A stretch of DNA of 64,000 bases from assembly GCA_023935145.1 (NCBI GenBank), contig CM043701.1, positions 77,770,817 to 77,834,816 of the forward strand, read 5' to 3'. The position numbers were made by a program, and so were the translations under genes. The stretch comes from Bretschneidera sinensis (taxonomy: Eukaryota; Streptophyta; Magnoliopsida; Brassicales; Akaniaceae). Numbering within the stretch: position 1 is the stretch's first letter; each line of letters begins with the position of its first letter. Below the pieces are notes generated by a model. That model did not search any database. It worked only from the letters and a program-made list of their open reading frames with translations, and had not been told where the DNA came from. Positions 9,745 through 20,725 of this stretch are shown piece by piece.

Positions 9745-11066
9745 GATCTTTAAGAACCAGATTTCTTAATGGTATTAAAAATTATAATAATTTATAAGGG
9801 TGATTATTAAGAAAATAAACTTTAAAAGATAGAGAATTACACTCTAATTACCATGGCCATTTTTCTGGTAGATCAGCAATCCGATCAATAAATTGACAAT
9901 ATCTTTTGAAACGGCTTCAATATGCTTCTCAGAATTATAATCTTCACACTTCATTTTGTTAATCATCCTATATGATCACTCCTGTCATCTTAGCAATAAA
10001 TAAAAAAGTCGATTATTAGGCTTATTAAGCATGTCCTTAATATAGTCCAAATTTAAATTTCGATTCATTGAATCACGCAACCATAGTTTTGAATTTGCAA
10101 ATTGTGAGCTAATTCTTTCCATCAATATGAATGATCTAGATTTTTTTTGTATTCATTCAAAGAATATAGTTAGCAAGCAACCACGATTTTCCATTTGGGA
10201 ACTATGGGCGCAGATTTCTTTCCAACAAAGAGTGATACGACTTCAAAAAAATGCCCTTTTAGGTTAGTAAATACTAATTTGCTAACATATTTGTTTTCTC
10301 TACTTCTCTACTACTATTAAGCCAGGACCTGAGTTGGTCTACACCAACTAAGTGGAGACTAACTCAGTGAAAAAAAATTACACACAAGTCTCTATTCAAT
10401 TAAACCACAACAGTTTAATTTCTTTATGGTTTATTGGCACTTCCACTCAAATGAAACAACATCAGTTTAATTTCTGATTGCTCTGCTCTACTTTTTTTTT
10501 TTTTTTGGGGAGGGTGGGTGTGTTGTTGGCTACCATTGTCTGTCAAACCAAGCAATCATTTTCTCTCATATTTTTTAAGTGAAAATCAAAGAGAATTTGC
10601 AAACTACCCAAATCTGCTTTCAAGTGAAAATAAAGCAGGAGAAACTGGGATGAAAATAAAATTATTTGTCCCAAAAGGGTAGGATTATTTTCCCCTGAAG
10701 GAGATGGGATTGAAATACTGGGATTAAGATTATTTTTGTCCCACCCTATTCTCATGTGAACAGTAAAATCCTTCCAACATAACATGAGATTAGTTGTTCA
10801 TATGGAATTAAATAATCTATTTCGCCTTAGTCCCCAATCAAACGGCCCCTTAAATGTACATGCTTTTAGTCAAGATCTCAAGTGCCTATGTCTCATTAAG
10901 ATGTTATTAAATTGTAATTCCTATGTTGCAAATTATATATGGGATTTCCATTACAGAAACTCTTACCCCATAGATCTATTAAAAATTCATAAATATTTTC
11001 AAGGATTTTTTTTTACATGAATCCACAAAAGAATGGTTGAAGTAGAAGGATTTTTTAAAAAAAAAA
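9745..11066 (-). repeat. Large dispersed repeat, copy 1 (inverted copy at 56505-57865)
   Basis: About 1.3 kb matches 56505-57865 in reverse complement along its whole length with scattered changes. Landmarks are the ggccatttttctggtagatcag block, the hairpin agttggtctacaccaact near 10334, and aatcaaacggcccc near 10840. On the minus strand at 9840-9960 a short exon-like stretch encodes NSEKHIEAVSKDIVNLL with a frameshifted DRIADLPEKWPW. I do not recognise it. Confidence 0.8.
10507..10849 (-). mobile_element. Possible MITE inside the dispersed repeat
   Basis: On the minus strand the left end reads GGGGCCGTTTGATTGG. The other end, reversed, reads GGGGAGGGTGGGTGTGTTGTTGG here and GGGGGTGTTTGTTGG in the copy at 56733-57073. 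These short, imperfect terminal inverted repeats resemble hAT- or Harbinger-type MITEs. No clear target duplication is visible, so the call is weak. Confidence 0.3.
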
Positions 11067-11074
11067 AAAACCAT

Positions 11075-12649
11075 TTTAATTTTTAGTGTGCTAACACACG
11101 GTGGTACACCGCAGTTGCTTTCTTTCTTGTTTGTTCTATGTTGTAGATTGGACTTTCGACAAGAAGTTGAGCATGAGGTTCAATTGGTCGTGCATGATTT
11201 TCAGCTCCACGCACCTTCGGATAAAAAGGGAGTTTCCTTAATTTTTACTTTTACATTGAGGACAATGTTTATCTTCAGTTGGGGGTGGAGGAAACACATT
11301 TTGCATACCATTGAAATGTTGAACTGCTTGGTGTCATCTTGGTGTGTGTTTAGCATGCTTTGTGTTAGCCTTAGAGTCAATTTACATGTCAATGATATAA
11401 ACTTAATTGAGATAGCATATAGCATTTAGAAGTAGTTGAATCTTGCTTCGGTTTGAAATTAATTTAAGTATCAATCTTGATCTGGTTTGAGACTCTAGTT
11501 TGTGGTAAGATTGTATGATTAGTCGTAAACATTTAGAAAAGTTTTATGTGTGATTATTTTGTGAATATTTTTGCGGTCTCGACAAGCTCTAGAACTTACT
11601 TGATAACCATTTGAGGCGAATTCCTAGAATGCACACGACTTAGGATATGATATAGGCCATTTTTGAACCGTTCGAGCCTTTCAAACCTACCATTGCTATA
11701 TTTATCACTAGTCACCTATTTGAGCCTTTTTCTTGAAAAGAAAAATTGAGCCTTGTTTCTTTGGATAAACTATTTACTTACTTTTATGAGCCAAAAAAAA
11801 TATTTTATCCTTACCTTTCTTTTAAAAGAACTTAGTTATACACATGTTGTGAGAAGTACTTAAAAGGAGTAAGGGTGGAAATATGAAAAACTATCACTAC
11901 TAAAACCCAAGTACATTAAAGGAGATAAGTTGGGGGTTGTGGAAAAGATAAGAAAAAAAATGATGAAAAAGAAGGTGAATGGTTATGTGCCAAAATAAAA
12001 AAAAAATGAATTATGGCAAAGAAAGAAGAAAGAAAGAAAAAGAAAAGAAAATGGGGATTTGTTGAAAGAAATGCTCGAAAAATGGTTGAAAGAGTTGGGT
12101 GTGGAAGTAAAGGTTATCAAGTGCTTAAAGTGATTGTGTTTAAAGCTAAGAGATTGAGTTCTTTTACTTGTGAATCTTTCCCATTCTTCCTTAGCCTTTA
12201 CCTTAGCCTAACGTTACAAGCTTAGTAAAGACCTATTGATCCAATGTAGTGTATTTTTTCTACAATAGTGGAGAGTGGCTTGAAATGTAAGCATATGGAG
12301 CTTGTTTTTGTGATTGATGTCACGTAATTTATTATGTTCTTAGAGGCCAAGACTTGTATTCATAAATGTTATGCATAAAATCATCTGGGTTTTTGGATTA
12401 ATGGATTGGGGTAAGATGGATGTTAAGAGTCAATAACGATTTTAGGATTGATGTTTGAATTACTTTTGGATTTGGGTGAAATTTAATGATTCTTTGTGCC
12501 GTGTGTTATATGAAATTTTTGAGACAAAATGTGAATTACTCTTGGTTAACACTAATATTGCTTTTCATTTACATTGATTCCCACCATAGAATTCATCTCT
12601 TAATTTCGCTTGAATTGTTAGGGACTAGCAATAAGCTAGTTGGGGGTTG
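11075..12649 (+). mobile_element. Gyp-M: 3' untranslated part of a large gypsy-type element
   Basis: The stretch has no real coding region but keeps the marks of the 3' region of a large plant gypsy element: TTGAGGACAATGTTTATC and TTGGGGGTGG near 11255-11290, ataagttgggggttgtgg near 11925, and a final purine tract GTTGGGGGTTG abutting the LTR at 12650. The 113-codon frame at 11088 shows no domain and I do not call it. The coding part of the element is missing. Confidence 0.55.
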
Positions 12650-13952
12650 TGATGAGAGCCATAAAATGCCTCTCAATAGTGGTTAATTGTTAGCATTTTA
12701 GGATTGATCTCGGTCTTTATTGTGCTTTTATATGTTAATAACTCTAAAGTAATATTATTGGACCACTGACTTATTTCAATGTAATTTTCAAGTACTTTAA
12801 GTTTAAAATAGAAAAAGAAGCGATCGTTGCTTAAAAGAACAAGATCCCATGCTTCTGGAAGGACAAGATGGACTGATGCCTGAATTGCGATCGAGCGTAC
12901 AAACAGTGCAATCGAGCGCACATCCCACATCGAGCAAGGTACTCTGCAGCGTATATGCGATCGAGCACACAAGCCGCGATTAAGCGCACAAGCCGCGATC
13001 AAGAGCACCCGGACAGTATCCCACATCGGCTAGATAACACATAGCATTCCGGGAGTTTGCCTATATAAAGATCCACTCTGCTCAGCTAAAAGAATCAACC
13101 AACCGGAGCTCTTCTAAGATCATCTTCTGAGATTATTAAAGAATGACTCTAGACGGCCTTTAGGAGTAAATCCAGATGGCCTTTAAGAGGAATCCGAAGT
13201 ATAAAATTTGGAGGGCAAGCTGAGGATGATCGTTGAGAGGCCGGAGGCAACTCAAAGAGGCATGAGCTTTATGGCCAGCTAATCTCCAAGCAAGGCGAAG
13301 GGATGACTCCCTAGGTTTAGTTGTTCTTATTTTCCTTTATTTGGTTCAGTTGTAGTTGGTATTATTTTTATTAAACATTGTTATGCTTTATTCTTTAATT
13401 TAATTTAGTAGATTATTTTATTAGTCCGGTGATTGCATGCTTCCTTTCCATATAAGTTCAGTCATGTTTTTCTTATGTGTATCTGTTTGGATGTGATTGA
13501 GTCCGGTAGACCTCTTTTATAGATTTGTCCATTGTTGCGGTATTGTCGTTAGATATATCGTCGTCTTTTGATAATTTATAAGTTGGGTCATGTGTGCTTA
13601 AAAGTAGAGAATAATTCATAACAATTACATTAGGATTTATAATTGCACTTTAATTGAATATATGCTGATTGTCTGTTTGGGATGTGAAACTAGAAATCGA
13701 GATAAAAACAACTGAATCAAGTTAGGATTAGAGCAACGAGCCTAGGGAGGATTTTCGGAACCTTGTCATTCATAATTATATTTCCAACCCTATTTACACA
13801 ATTACCCTTTTTCTCAAACAAACTCAGATTCATTTGATCTTTTATCGTTTGTGTTAAGATTCACACCTTCCTTTATAATTAACTTGTTTCTCTGTGGAAT
13901 CGACACCCCAAAACTATACTACAACTACCGCGTTATGTTTTGGGCGTAATCA
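12650..13952 (+). mobile_element. Gyp-M LTR, about 1.3 kb
   Basis: It starts TGATGAGAGCC after the purine tract and ends GGGCGTAATCA. It contains the palindrome cluster at 12885-13005, TATCCCACATCGGC at 13016-13028, and a TATA box (GCCTATATAAAG) near 13060. Directly after it, copia LTR sequence begins in mid-LTR (ggtcatcaagatctaagg). It therefore lies in, or truncates, the 5' LTR of Cop-2. Confidence 0.65.
12885..13005. repeat. Palindrome cluster TGCGATCGAGCGCA
   Basis: At least five variants of the motif found at 70-185, 2945-3025 and 3447-3560 occur here, inside the LTR and upstream of its TATA box (tgcgatcgagcgta, gcaatcgagcgca, tgcgatcgagcac, gcgattaagcgc, gcgatcaagagc). Confidence 0.75.
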
Positions 13953-13953
13953 G

Positions 13954-14481
13954 TGGTCATCAAGATCTAAGGGTGGAGATTGACTTTCAAGATTGGACAA
14001 GAAGTTGGTGCATTATATAAATGGTCACCTAGCTTTATTCTCATTAACATTGTGACGTAATTTGAGATCAATTGTAAACAGTGACAGACATACAAGAGAG
14101 AATTGTGTGAGAGTGTAAAGACACAAAACATAAGAGGGACTCATTGTAGTGAGGCTGATTGTAAAGAGAGGGGAGTATAGATTAGATAGGGAGCATAATA
14201 ATAGTTCTTATCATCTTCTTTCTTCTCTTCTTAGTTTCTTCAAAAACTTGAGGTTTCTTGAAGAGGGTTGTTGGATTGTAAAGAACCATTGATTTAGTGC
14301 AGAGAATTCATAGGAACTCACGGGGACATAGGCTATTGCCAAACCTCGATAACAAATCGCTTGTCTTCTTTCTTTATTTGATTTATGTTCCTGTTTTCGA
14401 TTCTAAATCTTTACAAGTCATTCTAGACTTGGGTGTTTGGAAGATCACCACCTGGGCATCTTGTCAAGGTGATTTCCAATA
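13954..14481 (+). mobile_element. Cop-2 5' LTR, 3' half only
   Basis: From 13954 the sequence matches the second half of the Cop family LTR (ggtcatcaagatctaaggg, then ttggtgcattatataaa) and ends GGTGATTTCCAATA. The first ~430 bases are missing at the join with Gyp-M. The usual primer site does not follow; the LTR runs straight into pol. Confidence 0.85.
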
Positions 14482-15716
14482 GGAGACACGAACATCAAGG
14501 ATCAAGCAGCAAGCTTGATGGCTGAGATGGAGAAGGTAGCCTTTTGGCACACTCGCTTGAGACATATAAGCAAAGAGGGGCTGCAAGTTCTCAGCAAGAA
14601 TAGATTACTTGATGGTGACAAGGTAGAAAGATTTGATTTTCGCAAGAGTTGTGTTCTTGGGCAGTAACATCGGGTCAGCTTCAACACTGGAGTGCACAAG
14701 TCTAAGGGCATTCTTGATTACATTCATGCGGACCTTTGGGGACTAGCAAGGACACCAACACAGGGAGGTAACTTTTACTTTCTGTCTTTAATTGATGATT
14801 ATTCAAGAAAGATTTGGGTTTATTTGGTTAGAAATAAATTATATGCTTTGAATAAATTAGTGATATGGAAAAAGCTGGTGGAGACTCAAATGGGCAGGGT
14901 AGTTAAAGGGATAAGACTGATACTGGCTTAGAAATTTTTAACCAAGAACTTGATCAATTCTGTAGGTTAAATGGAATTCTAAGATATAGAATGGTTGTGA
15001 AAACCCCTCAACAAATTGGAGTTATTGAGAGGATGAATAAGACCCTTATGGAAAAGGTTAGGTGCATGTTAGATGGATCCAGATTACCCAAATGTTTTTG
15101 GGGGGAAGCGGTGTCTACTACTGCGTATTTGGTTAATAGATCACCCTCTAGGATTGTGTACCATAAGACTCCCGAAGAGATGTGGAGTGGAAAACCCCTT
15201 GAGTTGGACAACCTTAGGACTTTTGGGTGTACTATTTTTGCACATCAAAAGGATGATAGACTTAGCCCAGGATCTAGAAAATATGTGTTTCTAAGATATA
15301 GGGAAGGGGCTAAGGGGTATAGGTTGTGGTCCTTAGAGAAAGAAGGATTGAGACTCATAATAAATAGGGATGTCATTTTTAATGAATTGTTATTTCCCTA
15401 TTTGGAGAAAACTAACCCTGCAAGGGCTAGTGAGCAAACCAGTTCGATATTTGTGGAGCATAGCCTCAAGGAGAATTCGGTTCAAGTAGAGCATGGTAGG
15501 CAAGAGGGTTCGAACCAGGTAGAGCCCATTGATGAATGCCAAGCTCAAGACATTCATGAGGAGGCTGAACTAAAAGAGGATGATACAGGGAGTCGGAAGG
15601 ACTATCAGCTCACAAGAGACCGAGAAAGAAGGCTGGTCAGACCACCTTCAAGATATGGTTTTACGGATGCTGTGGATGCAGCAGCTCCTTGGACAAAAGG
15701 AGAGATGAGTGAATAA
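14482..15716 (+). pseudogene. Cop-2 integrase region (pre-integrase to integrase C-term)
   Basis: It begins mid-protein with DQAASLMAEMEKVAFWHTR (the GAG pre-integrase domain). The integrase core follows: HADLWG holding the first catalytic Asp near 14730, a degraded TDTGLEIF with the second near 14920, and MNKTLMEKVRCM with the catalytic Glu near 15050. The C-terminal part runs LRTFGCTIFAHQKDDRLSPG through to NELLFPYLEKTNPARASEQ. There is an in-frame stop near 14667 and a frame change at 14931-14990. Primer site, gag and protease are entirely deleted between the LTR end at 14481 and this point. Confidence 0.85.
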
Positions 15717-15734
15717 GAGACTTACATTGATTCC

Positions 15735-16450
15735 ATGGGATATAAGGATTCGCCAAGATGGAAGCTAGCTATGGATGAAGAAATAGATTCTTTGAGGAAG
15801 AACAACTTCTGGGAATTGGTGCACATTCCAGGAAAACAGAGAGTTGTGGATTGTAATTGGACTTACAAGATCAAAGAAGGGTACCCTCCAGGATATGAAG
15901 ATCGGAACAAGGCTAGGCTTGTGGCAAAGGGTTTCAAGAGAAGAAAAGGCATAGATTTCACAGAAACCTTCTCATCTCGACATACGGTGGATAAAGTGGT
16001 GATTATCCTCATCTATGCCAATGATATGATGCTAGTTTGGAATAGCAGGGAGATGATGAAAAGGTTTACATCTCAACTCAGTGAGGAGTTCAAGAGGAAG
16101 GATTTCAACCTTACACAAAAGATCCTTGGTATGTGAAGAATTCGAGAAGGGAGAGAAACAGGTTAAAAGTTTCTCGGTCTTCTATGGAAGATGGTAAACT
16201 AGTGAAGGTTCCCCTTGCTGGTCATTTCAAGTTCTCCAGCGAACGATGTCCTGGAATGGATGAGGAGAAAAAGGAAATAGTAAAGGTCCCTTACTTTAGT
16301 GTGATTGGACCAGTCATGTCCATGATGGTAAGCACTAGACCCGACATTTCTCAAGCAATGGGTGTTCTCAGCAAATTTGTGAGTAATCTCGAAAATGAGC
16401 TTTGGCTTGGGATGAAGTGGTTGCTGAGGTATTGGAAGGCTCAGTGGTAG
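15735..16450 (+). pseudogene. Cop-2 reverse transcriptase with internal deletion
   Basis: The RT start (WKLAMDEEIDSLRKNNFWEL, KARLVAKGFKRRKGIDFTETF) jumps directly to the palm end (VVIILIYANDMMLVW). Relative to Cop-5 about 294 bp are missing. The catalytic YVDD reads YAND at 16014-16025. A stop at 16136 and a frame overlap follow, then the connection (HFKFSSERCPG, STRPDISQAMGVLSKF). Cop-3 has the same deletion at the same place. Confidence 0.85.
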
Positions 16451-16801
16451 CCGGTGGTAGCACTCTCAACAATGGAGGCAGAATACATAGTGGTTTCAGA
16501 AGCCATAAAGGAGACTATGTGGTGCAAAGGGTTATTGGACGAGTGGGTGGTCCTAAAAGAGCAGCTGGTGGTGTCTTCGGATATCCAAAGTGCGTGGTAC
16601 TTGTGGAGGAATTCGGTGTTCGATGAGAGGACAAAGCATATGGATGTTTGGTATCATTACATTCCTTAAAATGGTATAGAAGGATGCATTCATATGGACA
16701 AGGTAGCCACGAAAGAAATTCCTACAGATTTAGGCACCAAGGTTCTACCTCTAAGTAAGTTCAATCATTGCCTTGGACTACTTAGGATTGGAGTCGGTTG
16801 A
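16451..16801 (+). pseudogene. Cop-2 RNase H, deleted N-terminal part
   Basis: After LLRYW the sequence jumps to PVVALSTMEAEYI. About 150 bp are lost, including the first catalytic Asp of RNase H (the GYAD position). The rest is recognisable ([39 protein letters not shown]). A stop near 16667 splits the tail, which ends LLRIGVG with TGA at 16799. The DIQSAW/LWRN changes are shared with Cop-3. Confidence 0.85.
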
Positions 16802-16882
16802 TATGATGACTCAAGATGAGTTTGGATCCTGAAGTTCTTTGCACAATGGTTCAGGTTTAAACACTTAGACAAAGGTGGAGAT

Positions 16883-17850
16883 TATTAGTATTTGTCTAAA
16901 TTTTAAACATGGTTAAGGCTTAAACAAGAGGTGGAAGAATGAATTTTAGCATGTTAAAGGAGTGCACAAAAGTGTGCGCTTCACTTTCGGTGTGTGCACA
17001 CCTCTCCATTCAGCAAGACAAAGAAGTGTGCATAGCTATGAAGGGTTCAGCTTCAGTGTGCGCCACAGCCCTGCTCCTTCCAGGCCATGGCACCCAACAA
17101 GGAGGAAGTTTTAGTGGAGGGCAGCACCGCACCTCTCCCTCACCAAGGCTGTGGTGCCCAGAAAGTGGTGAAAAGGTGTTTTGCCTAAGGCCGCAGCGCG
17201 CCCTGTTCAATGCCTAGGCGCTAGGCATACATGATTAACTTGATTTAGCCTTTTGTTAAGTGTGTGGGTGCAAGTCCAAAATGCACAGAATCATTTAGGA
17301 TTGATGGAGGGCCATGGTTGATTGATCATCAAGATCTAAGGTTGGAGAATGACACTCAAGATTGGTCAAGAAGTTGGTGCACTATATAAAGGGTCACCTA
17401 GCTTCATTCTCAAAACAATTGTGACAAAACATGTGAATGAGAGAATTGTATGAGAGTGTAAAGACACAAACATATAAGAGGGACTCATCAGAGAGGCTGG
17501 TTGAAAAGAGAGAGATTAGTATAGAAAGGGGATTCAAGGGACATGTAAGTGGAATTTCCAAATGGGAAAGTTCCAGGTTATCTCAAGACCTTTTCACTTT
17601 CTTGTTCTCTTCTTTGTTTCTTCAAGAACTTATGGATTCTTGGAGAGGGGTTGTTGTGATTATAAGAACCATTGATTTAGTGCAGAGAGTTCGGAGGAAG
17701 TCACCAGAATGTAGGCTATTGCCGAACTTCGATAACAATTGCTTGTCTTCTTTCTTGCTTTGGTTGCTGTATCTTTTATTTACAAGTCATTCTAGACTTG
17801 GGTGTTTATAAGATCACCACCTGGGCATCTTATCAAGGTGATTTCCAACA
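16883..17850 (+). mobile_element. Cop-2 3' LTR, 968 bp
   Basis: It starts TATTAGTATTTGTC (TG changed to TA) after AAAGGTGGAGAT and ends GGTGATTTCCAACA. The TATA box (CTATATAAAGG) is near 17382. It abuts another LTR of the same orientation at 17851 with no spacer. Confidence 0.9.
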
Positions 17851-18811
17851 CATTTTTATTTATCTAAGGTTTAAACATGGTTAAGGTTTGAACAAGATAT
17901 GGAAGAATAAATTTCAGCATGTTAATGGAGTGCACACAAGTGTGCGCCTCACTTTGGGTGTGTGCACACCTCTCCTTTCGGCAAGACAAAGAAGTGTGCA
18001 TAGCTTTGAAGGGTCCACCATTAGTGTATGCTGTAACCCTGCTCCTCTTAGGCCACAGCACCCAGCAAGTGAGGATGCTGGAGGAAGGCCAAAGCCGCAG
18101 CGCCCCCTACCCAAGGCCGTGGCGCCCAAAAAGTGGTGAAAAAGTGTTTTGTCCAAAGCCGCAGCACGCCCTGTTCAGTGCCTAGGCACTAGGCACACTG
18201 ATGCACACATGATTAACTTGATTCAGTCTTTTGTTAAGTGTGTGGGTGCAAGTCTAAAATGCACAGTATCACTTAAGATTGATGGAGAACCAAGGTTGAT
18301 TGGTCATCAAGATCTAAGGGTGGAGAATGACACTCAAGATTGAACAAGAAGTTAGTGCACTATAGAAAGGGTCACCTAGGTTCAATCTCAAGATTGGAAT
18401 ATAATGTGAAAGGTGTTATGACAAGACACAAGTGAGACATAAGAGTGTGTGTGAATGAGAGAATTGTGTGAGAGTGCAAAGACACAGACGTACAAGAGGG
18501 ACTCATTGGAGAGGCTGGTTGTAAAGAGAGAGACTAGTATAGAAAGTGAATAGGTCTTTCTTGTTCTCTTCTTTGTTCCTTCAAGAACTTGTGGATTCTT
18601 GAAGAGGGTTGCTATAACTTGTAAGACCCATTGAGATTTAGTGTAGAGAGTTCGGAGGAACTCACGGAGACGTAGGCTATTGTCGAACCTCGATAACAAT
18701 TACTTGTCTTCTTTCTTGCTTTGGTTGCTGTATCTTTTCTTTACAAGTCATTGTAGACTTGGGTATTTGTAAGATCACTACCTAGGCATCTTGTCAAGGT
18801 GATTTCCAATA
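17851..18811 (+). mobile_element. Cop-3 5' LTR, 961 bp
   Basis: The start is damaged (CATTTTTATTTATCTAAGG against the family TGTTAGTATTTGTCTAAGG) and the end reads TTTCCAATA instead of ...ACA. The TATA region reads CACTATAGAAAGG, a lost TATA box. A primer site variant TGGTATTAGAGC follows at 18813-18824. Confidence 0.85.
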
Positions 18812-18812
18812 G

Positions 18813-18824
18813 TGGTATTAGAGC
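18813..18824 (+). promoter_or_regulatory. Cop-3 primer-binding site
   Basis: TGGTATTAGAGC differs at one position from the standard TGGTATCAGAGC complementary to the 3' end of plant initiator tRNA-Met. Confidence 0.8.
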
Positions 18825-19144
18825 TAGTGGAGATACCACAGCACTAGTATCATAGCTTGCACAGCTAGGTAATGGAGCAAGAACAGAAGGTATCGGAGCA
18901 AGACTCCAAGGATCAACTTCTTGGGTGATTCAAGAACGGAGTTAAGATCTATATCTGATCATGTTCTTAAGGTAAATCAAGAACAGAGTTAAGATCAATA
19001 TCTGATCATGTTCTTAAGGGTGATTCAAGAACGGAGTAAAGATCAAGATCTGATCGTGTTCTTGAGGCTGATTCAAGAACGGTATTGAGATCAATCTTCA
19101 ATCTGTGTTCTTGAGGTTTAGAATAAGTTGGAAAGCATTTCTGG

Positions 19145-19990
19145 GTGCTGCATGAATCAAGGGATCTTCTCCGCAATAAAGGTTCAAATTTTGGTATTGA
19201 GAAGTTTGATGGAAAAGGAGATTTTTCCCTGTGGAAACGGAAGATCAAGGCTGTTCTTGTGCAACAAAAGGTGGACTTGGCGATTGGAAAAGATAACGCT
19301 TTTCCAGCAAATACCACAAAAGACCAGCGGAATGAGATGAAGAAAATGGCTTACGACACCATCTTCTTGCACTTGTCAGATAATGTCACAAGGGAGTGTA
19401 CGGACTCGGAAGATCCAGCTATAATTTAGAAGAAATTAGATGAGTTGATTCTTGCTAAGACTCTCCCTAATAAGAGGTATCTTCGTAAACAAATCTTTGC
19501 TTTTAAATTTGATCCTAATAAAGAGTTGCAAGATGATCTTGATGCCAAGATGAGGAGTGCATCAAGTGGAGAAGGGTTGTTCATTAAAGGAAAGCCAGCA
19601 ACTCAGTATGGCAGCAACATCCATGGCTACTACCAGGACAAAAGTAGAGGAGAGAGCCATGGGAGAGTGCACAGCAACATCCATGGCTACTATCGGGACA
19701 GAGGTAGAGGAGAGAGCCATGGGAGAGTGCACAGCAACATACATAGCTACTACCAAGACAGAGGTAGAGGAGAGAGCCATAGGAGAGTGCACAGTAACAT
19801 ACATGGCTACTACCAGGATAGAGGTAGAGGAGAAAGCCATCGAAGAATGCATTCCAAACTGAGATTTGGAGGGAAGAAATGTTACTACTGCCACAAGGAG
19901 GGTCATGTCAAGAAAGATTGCAAGGAGAAGATGAGTGAAGAGGGAAGAAGCCATACTAAGAATGGAGAGGCTGCGGTTGCCAAAACATAA
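19145..19990 (+). pseudogene. Cop-3 gag with amplified basic repeat
   Basis: It starts in the conserved copia gag region (FGIEKFDGKGDFSLWKRKIK). TAG at 19427-19429 splits it. A deletion removes about 60-70 residues after LQDDLDA (the LLNSLPD...INAI part). A 20-residue unit (SNIHGYYQDRGRGESHGRVH type) follows, repeated four times at 19613-19852. Then comes an intact CCHC zinc knuckle (CYYCHKEGHVKKDC). Cop-4 and Cop-5 have this basic segment only once. The knuckle would bind RNA; the repeat lies directly before it. Confidence 0.85.
19613..19852 (+). repeat. Four tandem 60-bp coding units in Cop-3 gag
   Basis: The units lie at 19613-19672, 19673-19732, 19733-19792 and 19793-19852. Each starts ag(c/t)aacat(c/a)ca and ends gtgcac or, in the last, atgcat. 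All stay in frame (20 codons). Confidence 0.95.
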
Positions 19991-20032
19991 CAGCAAGATG
20001 GTGATGTTCTTATTGTGTGCTTAGATGTGAAA

Positions 20033-20725
20033 TAGATCTTGGATACCAGGTGCACTCATCACATATGCCCTCACCGGGATTGGTTCAAGAATTTCAAGGA
20101 AACCAATGATGAAAGGGTTTTCTTGGGGAATGACAATTCTTGCCAAGTGAGAGGGATAGGAGACATCAAGTTGAGGATGTTTGAAGGAATGACAAGGCTC
20201 CTGAGGAATGTGAGGTATCTTCCGGATGTGATGAGGAATTTGATCTCATTAGGGCAGCTGGATTCCACGGGGTACACATACAAAGCAGAGGGAGGAAAGA
20301 TCAAGGTAGCCAAGGGACCTTTGATAGTGATCAAACCAGCAACAAAGGATGGTCTCTATGAGATGATCGGAGACATGGACATCAATGGTCAAGCAACAAG
20401 CTTGATAGCTGAGATAGAGTTGGCAGCCCTTTGGCACACTCACTTGGGACATATAAGCGAAGAAAGCCTGCAAGTTCTCAGCAAAAATGGATTACTTGAT
20501 GGTGACAAGGTAGAAAAACTCGATTTCTGCAAGAGCTGTGTTCTTAGGCAGCAACATCGGGTTAGCTTCAACACTGGAGTGCACAAGTCTAAAGGCATTA
20601 TTGACTACATTCATGCGGATCTTTGGGGACCAGTAAAGACACTAACACAGAGAGGTAACTTTTACATTCTATCTTTAATTGATGATTATTCAAGAAAGGT
20701 TTGGGTTTATTTTGTTAAAAAATAA
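20033..20725 (+). pseudogene. Cop-3 protease and integrase N-terminal part
   Basis: The protease active site DSG reads DTR (ILDTRCTHH near 20042), so it should be dead. A stop just upstream replaces the usual Trp. The rest (VFLGNDNSCQVRG, RYLPDVMRNLISLGQLDS), the pre-integrase (LWHTHLGHISEESLQVLSKN) and the integrase start (CKSCVL, HADLWGP, LIDDYSRKVWVYFVK) are open until TAA at about 20723. Confidence 0.85.

Noticed and set aside
11088..11429. 113-codon frame
   Set aside because: It lies across the GAGGACAATG/purine tract region of Gyp-M, has no domain and is matched by shadow frames on the other strand.
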